Shown: piece after piece, positions 36,412-45,156 of the stretch
Position numbering within the stretch: the stretch's first letter is position 1
How the letters are laid out: the number at the start of each line of letters is the position of its first letter
Assembly (NCBI GenBank): GCA_905210905.1
Contig: CAJLYQ010000002.1
Coordinates: 1-58,706, forward strand
Direction of reading: 5' to 3'
DNA length: 58,706 bases
Origin: an uncultured Christensenella sp.
GTDB taxonomy: Bacteria; Bacillota; Clostridia; Christensenellales; DTU072
The notes under the pieces: generated by a model
What the model saw: the letters and a program-made list of their open reading frames with translations, nothing else
Database searches by the model: none
What the model was told of the DNA's origin: nothing
Made by a program: the position numbers and the translations under genes

Positions 36412-36837
36412 TTAACCGAAATTAACTCTCAGATATACTTTTGTCCCTTTTCCTACTTCGCTCTCGATTTTGAATTCGTCCGTATATTTTTTAATATTCG
36501 GCAAACCCATACCTGCGCCGAACCCCAACCCTCTTATGTCGTCGCTTGCGGTTGACCAACCGGGTTTCATTGCAAGTTCTATATTCTCAATTCCTTTTCC
36601 GTGGTCTTCAAGGAAAACTTCGATTCTGTCCGTATAAATTTCCGCGCGCGCTTTACCTCCGCACGCGTGTATAACCATATTGATTTCCGCTTCGTACATG
36701 GCAATCGCGATACGTCTGACGTCGTGATTCGAAACGCCTAAATTTTTAAGCGTATCCTTTACGTGATTAGTTGCCGCCCCGGCAGAAGTAAAATTATTGC
36801 CTGCGACGTCAAATTCCAAGCAAAGAGCGCCCAGCAT
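36412..36837 (-). CDS. Anti-sigma-type serine/threonine kinase (RsbW/SpoIIAB fold)
   Basis: 141 residues with N-box IAMYEAEINMVIHA, G1 LEDHGKGIENIE and G2 GLGFGAGMGLPNIKKY. Resembles anti-sigma regulatory factor kinases. With the GHKL protein at 33598, the operon encodes two ATPases of this fold around the sensor genes. The start is 3 bp from the previous stop. Confidence 0.87.
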   Translation of the reverse strand: MLGALCLEFDVAGNNFTSAGAATNHVKDTLKNLGVSNHDVRRIAIAMYEAEINMVIHACGGKARAEIYTDRIEVFLEDHGKGIENIELAMKPGWSTASDDIRGLGFGAGMGLPNIKKYTDEFKIESEVGKGTKVYLRVNFG

Positions 36838-36840
36838 TTA

Positions 36841-37188
36841 TCAGCCCTCCGATTTCAGTCCCGCCTCATAAAGCATTCCGCACGCGGCAAACATCCTAAG
36901 CGGCGAGGACAATATCGCTATTCTTTTTTCTTCTGCAAGTTGTAACATAACGGAATCCGGCTCTTTTCCTCGCACGAGAACCACGCATACCATATCCATC
37001 ATTACGGCCGTACGTATAACCTGCGGATTACATAATCCCGTAATAAGTACCGCTTGGTCTTTCACAAATGCCAAAACGTCGCTCATCATGTCCGACGCGC
37101 AAGCGGAATTAACTTCGGTATTCATCATCGCGTCGTCCGCAAACAACACGTTGGCATTCAAAACTTTGACTATGTCTTTTATCTTCAC
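36841..37188 (-). CDS. DRTGG-domain-like small protein (second copy)
   Basis: 115 residues: VNSACASDMMSDVLAFVKDQAVLITG and MVCVVLVRGKEPD match the first copy in layout. The first gene after nuoE. Function inferred only from context. Confidence 0.75.
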   Translation of the reverse strand: MKIKDIVKVLNANVLFADDAMMNTEVNSACASDMMSDVLAFVKDQAVLITGLCNPQVIRTAVMMDMVCVVLVRGKEPDSVMLQLAEEKRIAILSSPLRMFAACGMLYEAGLKSEG

Positions 37189-37221
37189 GCTTGTTCTCCC
37201 TAAAATTATAACCGCAAAAAA

Positions 37222-37719
37222 TTATTGATATTTAGCGATAATGGCAGGGATATCGTCGGGAACGATTTTGCCGTAAACGTCGCCGTTGACCGTCATAACG
37301 GGAGCCAATCCGCAACAACCTATACAACGTGTCGCGCAAAGCGAGTATCTCCCGTCCGCGCTGGTCGCGCCGTCGACAAGTCCGAGTTCTCTTTCGAGTC
37401 TGGACATTATGTCGCCCGAACCTTTTACGTAGCACGCCGTACCCAAACAAACCGCCATAGCGTATTTTCCTTTCGGATTAAGCGAGAACTGAGCATAAAA
37501 AGTGGATACTCCGAAAACTTCTTCAAGCGATAATCCGAGTTCTTCGGCTACCATTTTTTGAACTTCTATCGGTAAGTATCCATAGATTGCTTGTGCTTCT
37601 TGTAAAGCAGGCATTAGCGCGCCGCCCATATCTTTCATCGAAACCAGACGAGAACGCAGTTCTTTTTCTTGTTCCGCAGTTCCCGCGAAAGGAACGTCGC
37701 TGATGTTAATTCTTCCCAT
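37222..37719 (-). CDS. hydC: NuoE-like [2Fe-2S] subunit of hydrogenase (HydC)
   Basis: 165 residues. N-terminal helical domain, then a thioredoxin-like [2Fe-2S] fold with ligands in CLGTACYVKGS and CATRCIGCCGLAPVM. First gene of the hydrogenase operon. A frame opens at 37800, but the ATG at 37719 (MGRINISDVPF) has GGAGG six bases upstream and gives the normal NuoE length. Confidence 0.93.
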   Translation of the reverse strand: MGRINISDVPFAGTAEQEKELRSRLVSMKDMGGALMPALQEAQAIYGYLPIEVQKMVAEELGLSLEEVFGVSTFYAQFSLNPKGKYAMAVCLGTACYVKGSGDIMSRLERELGLVDGATSADGRYSLCATRCIGCCGLAPVMTVNGDVYGKIVPDDIPAIIAKYQ

Positions 37720-37747
37720 TATGTACCTCCGGTGATAAAATCCGTAA

Positions 37748-37765
37748 TGATATATAGTTATATCA
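37748..37765. promoter_or_regulatory. 18-bp palindrome at the hydrogenase transcription start
   Basis: TGATATA-tagt-TATATCA, perfect 7-bp arms, beginning six bases downstream of the -10 box. The position covers +1, so a bound repressor would block initiation. It does not look like the usual Rex or Fur site. Confidence 0.55.
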
Positions 37766-37771
37766 AAAGAT

Positions 37772-37800
37772 ATGTTACCATAACAAACACGCTTTGGCAA
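37772..37800 (-). promoter_or_regulatory. Promoter of the hydrogenase operon
   Basis: Minus strand TTGCCA (37800-37795), 17-bp spacer, TAACAT (37777-37772). Confidence 0.75.
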
Positions 37801-37914
37801 TATCTTTTTCTAAAAAAAATCGTTTTGTCGAATGGCGTCGAAAAAAAATACGCGGTATTTCGTTTTGCGGATAAAATAACCGTAAAAAAAGAATTATATT
37901 TTCCTTATAATTCG

Positions 37915-37943
37915 TTGACAACGATTTTTTGTAATGTTATGCT
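37915..37943 (+). promoter_or_regulatory. Promoter of the second T-box leader
   Basis: TTGACA (37915-37920), 17-bp spacer, TATGCT (37938-37943). Divergent from the hydrogenase promoter, 115 bp away. Confidence 0.8.
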
Positions 37944-37950
37944 TGAAAAG

Positions 37951-38217
37951 TCGAACAACAAAAGGCTTTGACGAAGACGGTCGAAAAAAATGCTTCCAGA
38001 GAGTCCGCGGTCGGTGCGAGCGGATAAGCGGATTTTCACAAACCTATCACTTCCGAGCCGAAACCAAGAAAGCGCGAAGCGCAAGTAGACGGTTTCCGTG
38101 AATGCACGTCACAGCATAGGGCTTGATTGAGCCGTAGAGAGGCGCACTTCGTTGCGCAATTTGAGTGGTACCGCGGGCTGAACCCGTCTCAAAGTTTATT
38201 TTGAGGCGGTTTTTTTA
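37951..38217 (+). promoter_or_regulatory. T-box riboswitch, specifier probably ATC (isoleucine)
   Basis: Full T-box layout: AGAGAG and apical GGTCGGTGCGA of Stem I, the T-box sequence TGGTACCGCGG at 38166-38176, and a terminator with arms 38184-38193 and 38200-38209 (one G-U) followed by eight Ts. The specifier was placed by aligning with the Trp T-box in this window: there the codon is followed by ACTA-TTGAG, here ATC (38046-38048) is followed by ACTT-CCGAG. The gene downstream is not a tRNA synthetase. Confidence 0.85.
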
Positions 38218-38246
38218 TCGACAAAAACCGTCGGGAGGATTAAATA

Positions 38247-40529
38247 ATGATAGAAAACGAACTTCGCGAAGTCGGCGCGCGCATCAAAGCGTTACGCGAA
38301 ATCAGCGGTTTGACCGAAGAACAGGCGGCGGAAAAAACCGAAGTTTCTCTTGCCGAATACCGAGAACTCGAATCGGGCAAAAAAGACTTCCCGTTTACGT
38401 TTATTTATAAGGCGGCAGACACTTTCGGCGTAGAAATGAAAGACCTTCTTTCGGGTAGCAGCCCTATCCTTTCGCTGTACACCGTAGTCCGCGGCGGCAA
38501 AGGTCTTCCCATTACGAGAAGAACGGGTTTCACTTACGAAAACCTCGCCCCGTCTTTCAAAAACAAACTTGCCGAGCCGTTTTGGGTAAACATCCCCTAC
38601 TCCGACGAAAAACCCGTTTTTACCAAACATAACGGACAGGAAATCGACATCGTCGTGAGCGGCAGACTGGAAATTCAAATCCACGACAGCAAAGAGATAC
38701 TTAACCCCGGCGACACGATTTATTACAACAGTTCGTTTCCGCACGCGCTCCGCGCGCTCGACGGCAAAGACTGCACCCTGTACGCTATCGTTATTAAATC
38801 CGATAAGGACGAAAACATCGACATAAAAGAATTCCCGTGCGAACCGGCAAAAAGCGACGCACGCAAAAAAATGCGCTCGGTCGCGGACGAGTTTATCGAA
38901 ACGACCGTCGATAAAAACGGCGTTTTACAGTCAATAAAGTTCAAAAACGAAGAAAACTTTAACTTTGCTTTCGATATCGTGGACAAACTAGCCACCAAAT
39001 CTCCGAACAAGACGGCTATGCTCTGGGTCAGCGCCGACCACAAATCGCACGCTTTCACTTTTGCCGATATGAAACGCTATTCGAATATGACGGCAAACTA
39101 CTTCGCTTCGCTCGGCATAAAACGCGGCGATTGCGTTATGCTCGTGCTGAAAAGACATTATCAGTTCTGGTTTTCCATTCTCGCTCTGCATAAAATCGGT
39201 GCGGTGGTTATTCCTGCAACCAACCAACTCGTCGAACACGACTTCACTTATCGCTACGAAAAAGCGAAAGTCAAAGCAATCGTTTGCACTTCGGACGGCG
39301 ACACCGCCGTTCACGCGGAGAACGCCTGCAAAGAATTCCCCGATATGATTAAAGTTATCGTCGGATCGAAACGCGAGGGCTGGCACGATTTCAATACCGA
39401 AATGCTTCTCGCCGACGACGTATACGAAAGAAAAGCCGATTCTCCTTGCGGCAGCGACAATATGCTTATGCTGTTCACTTCGGGTACGTCCGGTTATCCA
39501 AGAATCGCCGCACATTCCTATAAGTATCCGCTCGGACACTACGTTACCGCAAAATACTGGCACAACGTTAACCCGAACGGACTGCACTTTACCATTTCCG
39601 ACACCGGTTGGGGCAAAGCGTTATGGGGCAAACTTTACGGACAATGGCTTTGCGAAGCCCCGATTTTTACGTACGACTTCGACAAGTTCAAATCGGACGA
39701 TATCCTTCCGATGTTTGCTAAATACGGCATAACGACGTTCTGCGCTCCCCCCACTATGTATCGTTTCTTTATTAAGGAAGACCTTTCGAAATACGATTTA
39801 AGTTCTATAGAATACGCTACCACCGCAGGCGAAGCGTTAAACCCGGAAGTATTCAATCAGTTCTACAAAGCGACCGGACTTAAAATAATGGAAGGGTTCG
39901 GACAAACGGAAACCACCCTTTCGGTAGCGAACCTCGTCGGATCGACGCCAAAAATCGGCTCGATGGGCAAACCCAGTCCCCTTTACGACGTACATTTACT
40001 CGATGCGGACGGAAACGAATGTAAAAACGGCGAAGTCGGCGAAATATGTATAAAAACGAAAGATAAAATTCCTTGCGGATTGTTCACCGGATACTATCTC
40101 GACGAAGAAAAAACAGCCGAAGTATGGCACGACGGTTTTTACCATACCGGCGATCAGGCGACGCGCGACGAAGAAGGCTACCTTTGGTATGTAGGCAGAA
40201 TCGACGACGTAATCAAGAGCAGCGGATATCGCATCGGACCGTTCGAAATCGAAAGCGTCATTATGGAACTTCCGTATGTTCTCGAATGTGCGATCACCCC
40301 CGTTCCCGACCCCATCCGCGGACAAATCGTAAAAGCAACGATAGTTCTTACCAAAGGAACGGTCGGCACGGAAGAACTCAAAAAAGAAATTCAGCATTAC
40401 GTAAAAACCAATACCGCGCCTTATAAATATCCGCGTATCGTGGAATTCAGAGACGAACTTCCCAAAACGATCAGCGGCAAAATCCGCAGAGTACAGTTGC
40501 GCGAAGAATCGAACTCAAAAAACGAGTAA
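38247..40529 (+). CDS. XRE-cupin regulator fused to medium-chain-type acyl-CoA synthetase
   Basis: 760 residues. Residues ~8-63 form a helix-turn-helix and ~70-190 a cupin (HNGQEIDIVVSGRLEIQ, GDTIYYNSSFPHA), paralogous to the regulator at 26.0 kb. From ~210 onward it is an ANL-superfamily acyl-CoA synthetase: LMLFTSGTSGYPR (P-loop), FGQTETT, YHTGDQATRDEEGY, KSSGYRIGPFEIE, and the catalytic Lys in PKTISGKIRR. The WGKALWGKLYGQW region is of the medium-chain (MACS) type. The GGGAGG is eight bases from the ATG. Regulation by an Ile-type T-box suggests that it activates 2-methylbutyrate, propionate or a similar acid to feed isoleucine synthesis; this is inference. Confidence 0.9.
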   Translation: MIENELREVGARIKALREISGLTEEQAAEKTEVSLAEYRELESGKKDFPFTFIYKAADTFGVEMKDLLSGSSPILSLYTVVRGGKGLPITRRTGFTYENLAPSFKNKLAEPFWVNIPYSDEKPVFTKHNGQEIDIVVSGRLEIQIHDSKEILNPGDTIYYNSSFPHALRALDGKDCTLYAIVIKSDKDENIDIKEFPCEPAKSDARKKMRSVADEFIETTVDKNGVLQSIKFKNEENFNFAFDIVDKLATKSPNKTAMLWVSADHKSHAFTFADMKRYSNMTANYFASLGIKRGDCVMLVLKRHYQFWFSILALHKIGAVVIPATNQLVEHDFTYRYEKAKVKAIVCTSDGDTAVHAENACKEFPDMIKVIVGSKREGWHDFNTEMLLADDVYERKADSPCGSDNMLMLFTSGTSGYPRIAAHSYKYPLGHYVTAKYWHNVNPNGLHFTISDTGWGKALWGKLYGQWLCEAPIFTYDFDKFKSDDILPMFAKYGITTFCAPPTMYRFFIKEDLSKYDLSSIEYATTAGEALNPEVFNQFYKATGLKIMEGFGQTETTLSVANLVGSTPKIGSMGKPSPLYDVHLLDADGNECKNGEVGEICIKTKDKIPCGLFTGYYLDEEKTAEVWHDGFYHTGDQATRDEEGYLWYVGRIDDVIKSSGYRIGPFEIESVIMELPYVLECAITPVPDPIRGQIVKATIVLTKGTVGTEELKKEIQHYVKTNTAPYKYPRIVEFRDELPKTISGKIRRVQLREESNSKNE

Positions 40530-40555
40530 CCAAACCGAAACGAAAAAAAACAATA

Positions 40556-40588
40556 ATAAAAGCCGCATCGAAAAATGCGGCTTTTTGT
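40556..40588. terminator. Bidirectional terminator between convergent genes
   Basis: AAAGCCGCAT and ATGCGGCTTTTTG form a stem with T/A tracts on both sides; serves the fusion gene (+) and the LysRS gene (-). Confidence 0.88.
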
Positions 40589-40625
40589 TGCTATGGATAC
40601 AAATAAGAGAATTATTCGTTTACCA

Positions 40626-42647
40626 TTATTTGATAGGCGTTCCTTCGGGAACGATATCGTCTACAAAAACGAGTTGGCAACCGCAAGCGTTGTTCGTTGC
40701 GGCAAGCAACATACCGTTGCTCGTTACGCCCGTAATTCTTGACGGTTTAAGGTTGGCGATAACGATAATTTTACGACCGACGAGTTGTTCGGGTTTGTAA
40801 TCGTTTTTAATGGAAGAAACTATCACTCTTTGATCGATACCGTCAAACAAGGTAAGTTTGTAGCAACTGTGCGATTTTCTTATTTCTTGGCATTTAAGAA
40901 TTTTACATACGCGCATATCGATTTTCGAGAAGAAGTCTATATCTATTTCTTCTTTAACGGGTGCGACGGGGTCCGGATCTCCGTATACTTTGGTTTCTTC
41001 GACAGGTTCGATTATCTCCTCTTCTTTTTTCATTTCGTCTTCCGTCATAGGCGTAGAGAAGTCGAGAAGTTTAAGGTATTTGTCCGCTTCGATTGCATAT
41101 AAGAACAAATAAAGTCTCGGTCCTTTTTCTTTATCGATAAGCAGTTTATAAACATTTTGGAAGAACTTGCCCTGTAAGGGTTTTAACGCCTTGTCTTCTT
41201 TGGACAAACCGTGTTCTCTCGCGGGAATAGCGTAAAGTTCGGTCTGAAGTTCGTCAAGCGTGTATCCGCCCTTGCTTAAATAGGAGTGAAGGTCGCTTAT
41301 CTCTTTCTTTTCGGTCTCGTCAAGGGTTTCGTAAACTTCCCAGTTACGTTTTGCGCAAAGGGTATTTACGTTTTCGGGCGAGCATTTTTCCAGCCAGAAT
41401 TTCGCTCTTTCCAGTCTGTCGCCGAATTCCGCATATTTATAGGGAGTTCCTATCTTTTCAAAAACCACTTCGAGCATCGGTACGTTAAAATCTACTACCG
41501 AGCCGAGTTGTACGATAAGTCCCATAGGCACGCAATGGACTTCTCTTCCTTCGATTTGGCAAAGTTCCATTATTTCTTTGGTCGCCTCGTTCGCTTTGCC
41601 CGTTCTTACGTCGGTAAGCATTTTATCGAATTCGAAATACTGACGAAGAATTCCGTCGTCGAGACAGAAGTTAAACGCCTTTAAGGGTTCGTTCTTCGAG
41701 TAAAGCCAAAGCAGAACTTCGGGTTCGTAAAGTTTAAGCAACGTTCCCGGCGTAAGGTTAAGTCCGCTCGAACCCGACATCTTACCGGTGGAAACGTTGT
41801 TATCGCTTATTCCGATAAACTCGTATCCTTGGAAAAGCGGCGGTTCGTATCCGAAAATTTTACGGGATATGTCTTTCGCCGTATCGTAACTGCCGTTCGC
41901 GCTTGCGTGATCCTTTCCGCCCGGCTCGAAGTCAACCCCTTCGTAAAGCCAACGCATAGGCCAGTCGATTTTCCAGGCAAGTTTGCAGTTGTGATTTTTC
42001 GTGAAATCGAAAGTTCCGTGATGACCGCATTTACATTCGTATTCGGCAACCGTGCAATCGTCCGACAAAGACGTAATCTTGGTCGTATCTCTTCCGCATT
42101 CCGGACAATAAATGCTGACCGGATAATACGCGTCGCGTTCGCCTTCCGTCGCGTCCTGCGTGCGGTGACTGTCCAGAATATCGAAAATCTCCTTGCGCTT
42201 TTGCAACGCAAGCAAAACGTAATCGGTGTATTTACCGTTTCTGTACATCTCCGCCTGATGACGATAGTCCATATCGATTCCGAACTTAACGATGGATTCT
42301 TCGAATTCTTTCTCAAAATATTCCGCATAGGTTTTTGCGTCGGAATCGGTGAAAGGATTTATTACGTCGACGTACGGACAGCCGATGTACTTTTCCATAT
42401 CTGAATTAACTTTGGCTACGTTTACGGGCACTTTTCTCATTCTGTCAAATTCGTCCCACGAGAAAAGCAAACGCGCTTTTTTACCGAGTTTTCTAAGCGC
42501 TTTAACTACGAAATAACTCGTCGCGATATCGCGAAAATTACCTATATGAATGGAGCCCGAAGGACTTATACCGGCAGCGCAGACGTACTCTTCTTTATCG
42601 GGTTTTCTCTCGATAATCTGCCTAGCCAATTTTTCCGACCAATGCAT
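40626..42647 (-). CDS. lysK: Class I lysyl-tRNA synthetase with C-terminal tRNA-binding domain
   Basis: Charges tRNA-Lys. The Rossmann-type class I core has PSGSIHIGNFRD (HIGH motif), GKDHASANGSYD, and VSTGKMSGSSG (KMSKS motif), the pattern of archaeal-type LysRS-I, plus a zinc-finger-like insert (CPECGRD...CKCGH) near residue 180. After an acidic linker (~residues 535-565) comes a Trbp111/EMAP-type OB domain (FFSKIDMRVCKILKCQEI, NLKPSRITGVTSNGMLLA) normally found on MetRS. The total of 673 residues exceeds the usual ~530. AGGAGG is ten bases upstream of the ATG. Confidence 0.9.
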   Translation of the reverse strand: MHWSEKLARQIIERKPDKEEYVCAAGISPSGSIHIGNFRDIATSYFVVKALRKLGKKARLLFSWDEFDRMRKVPVNVAKVNSDMEKYIGCPYVDVINPFTDSDAKTYAEYFEKEFEESIVKFGIDMDYRHQAEMYRNGKYTDYVLLALQKRKEIFDILDSHRTQDATEGERDAYYPVSIYCPECGRDTTKITSLSDDCTVAEYECKCGHHGTFDFTKNHNCKLAWKIDWPMRWLYEGVDFEPGGKDHASANGSYDTAKDISRKIFGYEPPLFQGYEFIGISDNNVSTGKMSGSSGLNLTPGTLLKLYEPEVLLWLYSKNEPLKAFNFCLDDGILRQYFEFDKMLTDVRTGKANEATKEIMELCQIEGREVHCVPMGLIVQLGSVVDFNVPMLEVVFEKIGTPYKYAEFGDRLERAKFWLEKCSPENVNTLCAKRNWEVYETLDETEKKEISDLHSYLSKGGYTLDELQTELYAIPAREHGLSKEDKALKPLQGKFFQNVYKLLIDKEKGPRLYLFLYAIEADKYLKLLDFSTPMTEDEMKKEEEIIEPVEETKVYGDPDPVAPVKEEIDIDFFSKIDMRVCKILKCQEIRKSHSCYKLTLFDGIDQRVIVSSIKNDYKPEQLVGRKIIVIANLKPSRITGVTSNGMLLAATNNACGCQLVFVDDIVPEGTPIK

Positions 42648-42694
42648 TATATTTATTCCTCCTTGCGATAAAACCGCAATTTTCTTTTAGTTAT

Positions 42695-42723
42695 ATTTTA
42701 CCTTACGAAAAAGGATTTTGCAA
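42695..42723 (-). promoter_or_regulatory. Promoter of the class I LysRS gene
   Basis: Minus strand TTGCAA (42723-42718), 17-bp spacer, TAAAAT (42700-42695). No T-box in front of this gene. Confidence 0.75.
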
Positions 42724-42763
42724 GTAAAACGCCTTTACGCTTTGCACAAAACGCCCGAAAAAC

Positions 42764-43213
42764 TTAAATATTTTTCGTTAAAGTAACAAATCCGTCGGGA
42801 ACAAGCCCGTCTCTTGCGTATAACGACTTCGCGTCCTGATTAGTATTAAGTACTTCAAGCGTGATGGATACCGCTTTCCCCTTAAATCTCTCTTCCAACC
42901 ATTTCAAAAACCGTCCGCCGTAGCCGTGATGTCTGCTCGTCGGACAAATGTACAATTCGTCCAGTACGAGTACCGAACCGCCTTCTTCGTTGCACCAGTA
43001 CGACGAAGTAAGCGCATACCCAATCGCCTCGCTCGTAACACCGTCAAACAGCATAAATCCCCATAAGTTTTCGTGCCGCTCAAGCACTCTCTCAAAGGTA
43101 ACCAGACACGTGCTTTCACAATAATTTTTTATCGTAGAACGTGAAGAATAAAACTCTTTGCATAGTTGTAAAAATTCGTCTTTATCTTGCTTTTCAAATT
43201 CTCTGATCGTCAT
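42764..43213 (-). CDS. GNAT-family N-acetyltransferase
   Basis: 149 residues. GNAT layout with the acetyl-CoA-binding stretch VLDELYICPTSRHHGYGGRFLKWLEERF and the C-terminal VLNTNQDAKSLYARDGLVP. Acceptor unknown. Last chromosomal-type gene before the mobile element. Confidence 0.88.
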   Translation of the reverse strand: MTIREFEKQDKDEFLQLCKEFYSSRSTIKNYCESTCLVTFERVLERHENLWGFMLFDGVTSEAIGYALTSSYWCNEEGGSVLVLDELYICPTSRHHGYGGRFLKWLEERFKGKAVSITLEVLNTNQDAKSLYARDGLVPDGFVTLTKNI

Positions 43214-43525
43214 AAGTAAACCAATCGAAAACCCTACCGAATATCCGCCGTTTCCGATTTCGTGCGGTCAGTATATCATAAGCGACTTGAGTTGTCAACG
43301 AACGGAACATAATTCTCGGTCGAAAATAGTTCCGACTGCAGCGTATAGTTTACATTAACAAAACAGCGCAACTCGCTTCGCTCGTCAGGTTTGCGCGCTA
43401 CGCACTGCAAACTTGCGAACCAACGATCATTTTTTTACGTTATTTTCTTTTTGGGTGTCGTTGATTCGCGGTAATCGGGTGCGCCAAACAAAAAAAGACG
43501 AACTTAAGGGTGTTACCATTAGGGA
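43214..43525. other. Intergenic junction between GNAT gene and mobile element
   Basis: About 310 bases without a convincing gene. It should contain the left boundary of the integrated element, but I could not identify a duplicated attachment core by eye. An inverted GC-rich stretch (CAACTCGCTTCGCTCG area, 43370-43420) and AT-rich runs are the only structure seen. Confidence 0.4.
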
Positions 43526-43560
43526 AAACAGGCGCAGGCGAATAGCTTGCGCCTGTTTTC
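43526..43560. terminator. Bidirectional terminator at the end of the recombinase genes
   Basis: AAAACAGGCGCA (43526-43537) and TGCGCCTGTTTT (43549-43560), a perfect 12-bp stem. Confidence 0.85.
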
Positions 43561-43568
43561 TTGCCTTT

Positions 43569-45071
43569 TTACGGTAAATCTATCTCTCCGACGTGCGTTA
43601 GACATATCGTTACCGTTCTTTTATAGCCGTCTTCCGTTTTTACCTTTTCCGAAACGATGACTTTATCGATCAGCAGTCTGACGATTTCGGGCGTTAGTTT
43701 CTTGATTCTGCCCGTTTTGACCACAAGAGAAACGAAATTATTGATGTTATCATTTATCTCGTCGTATCGGTCGATTTCGCTTTGACTGTTTTCAACCGTT
43801 TCTTTCAGTTGCCGTTGCTCCTGCTCATATGCCTCGGACATCAAAGCAAACCGTTCTTCCGTTATCTTGCCCATAACCTTATCTTCATAAAGGCTTTGAA
43901 TGATCTTGTTCAGAGCCTTTATTCTGTTTTCGGCTTCGGATACTTGTCTTGCCTTCTTCGCAACTTCCTTTCTTGACAGCAATCGGGAGTGTTGGATGGC
44001 AATATCGACAAAGTCTCCTTCATGATCGATGACAAAGTCGGAAACTCTTTTTAAGTAACTCAGAACGATTTCTTCAATGGCTTCTACGGTTATCTGATGC
44101 GAAGTGCAGGTCGATTTCTTCTGCTTGCGGTAGGACGAGCAGTTAAAATATTCCTTTTGCTTCATAGTAGATGAGCGGCAGAGATACATTTTCTTTCCGC
44201 AGTCCGCACAGTAAACCATTCCCGAAAACACGTTCATCTCGCCCATCGGCGTCGGTCTTCGTCTGCCTTCGCGTATTTTCTGTACGGTATCATACGTCTG
44301 TTTGTCGATGATCGCTTCCTGCGTATTCTCGAAGGTAACCCATTTAGACGGATCGTTCCATACCTTCTTCTTACACTTATAGGACTTCTTTGTCGTCCGG
44401 AAGTTTACGGTACAGCCCGTATAGTGCGGATTGCTCAGGATTCGTTTTATCGTATCCGAGCACCATAATTCAGGCATGGGTGATGTTGCCGGGTGCTTAA
44501 TGCCGAGTCTGTCGTAATGGCAGATTGGCGTTTCAACTTTTCTTTCGTTGAGAATCCGTGCAATATGCGTCGGACCGAACCCCTGCATACAGAGAGCGAA
44601 AATCTCTTTTACCGTTTTTGCCGCTTCTTCATCGATGATCCATTGTTCCTTGTCGTCGGGGCTTTTCAGATAACCGAAAGGCGGAACAGTACACAGGTGT
44701 TTTCCCGAATTGCCTTTGGAACGGAATACCGCGCGGATCTTCTTGCTTGTGTCCTTTGCGTACCACTCGTTGATGATGTTACGGAATGGGGTAAAATCGT
44801 TGTCTACCTGACTTTCACTGTCCACGCCGTCATTGACCGCGATAAATCTTACGCCCGCTTCGGGAAAGGTTATCTCGGTATACACGCCGACTTTCAGATA
44901 ATCCCTGCCGAGCCTCGACATATCCTTGACAATAATTGTACCGACCTCGCCGGCGTCGACTTTACGCATTAAACGCTGAAAGTCGGGGCGATTGAAGTTC
45001 GTACCCGAATATCCGTCGTCCACAAACGTTTCAAGATTGCGGAAACCGTGTTCTTTTGCATATTTGCTCAA
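43569..45071 (-). pseudogene. Large serine recombinase lacking its catalytic N-terminus
   Basis: 500 codons from a TTG with no SD. Resolvase core pieces (DDGYSGTNFNRPDFQRLM, IIVKDMSRLGRDYLKVG), the recombinase domain, a zinc ribbon (CADCGKKMYLC), and coiled coil are present. The YCRLS segment with the nucleophilic serine is not. Reading the same frame upstream gives PLVHSSDDEQEGDSNSIV, which aligns with the normal LYCRLSxDDExxGDSNSIV but has lost the Y-x-R-L-S core and has no ATG before a TAA near 45180. I infer a decayed recombinase, although a downstream start could yield a DNA-binding fragment. Confidence 0.75.
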
Positions 45072-45156
45072 TATTTCTTTTTGATGTACGATGCTGTTGC
45101 TGTCACCTTCCTGTTCGTCGTCGGATGAGTGTACGAGGGGGATATTGGCGTAATCC

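Noticed and set aside
37951..38217. T-box serving the LysRS gene
   Set aside because: The LysRS gene is on the opposite strand and convergent; the T-box terminator lies 30 bases before the acyl-CoA synthetase fusion.
40626..42647. Methionyl-tRNA synthetase
   Set aside because: The C-terminal tRNA-binding domain suggests MetRS, but the core has the LysRS-I signatures GKDHASANGSYD and KMSGSSG and lacks MetRS motifs.
43214..43568. tRNA gene or obvious attachment core at the left edge of the mobile element
   Set aside because: No cloverleaf or CCA-ended sequence seen, and no duplicated core found by eye at the other side.
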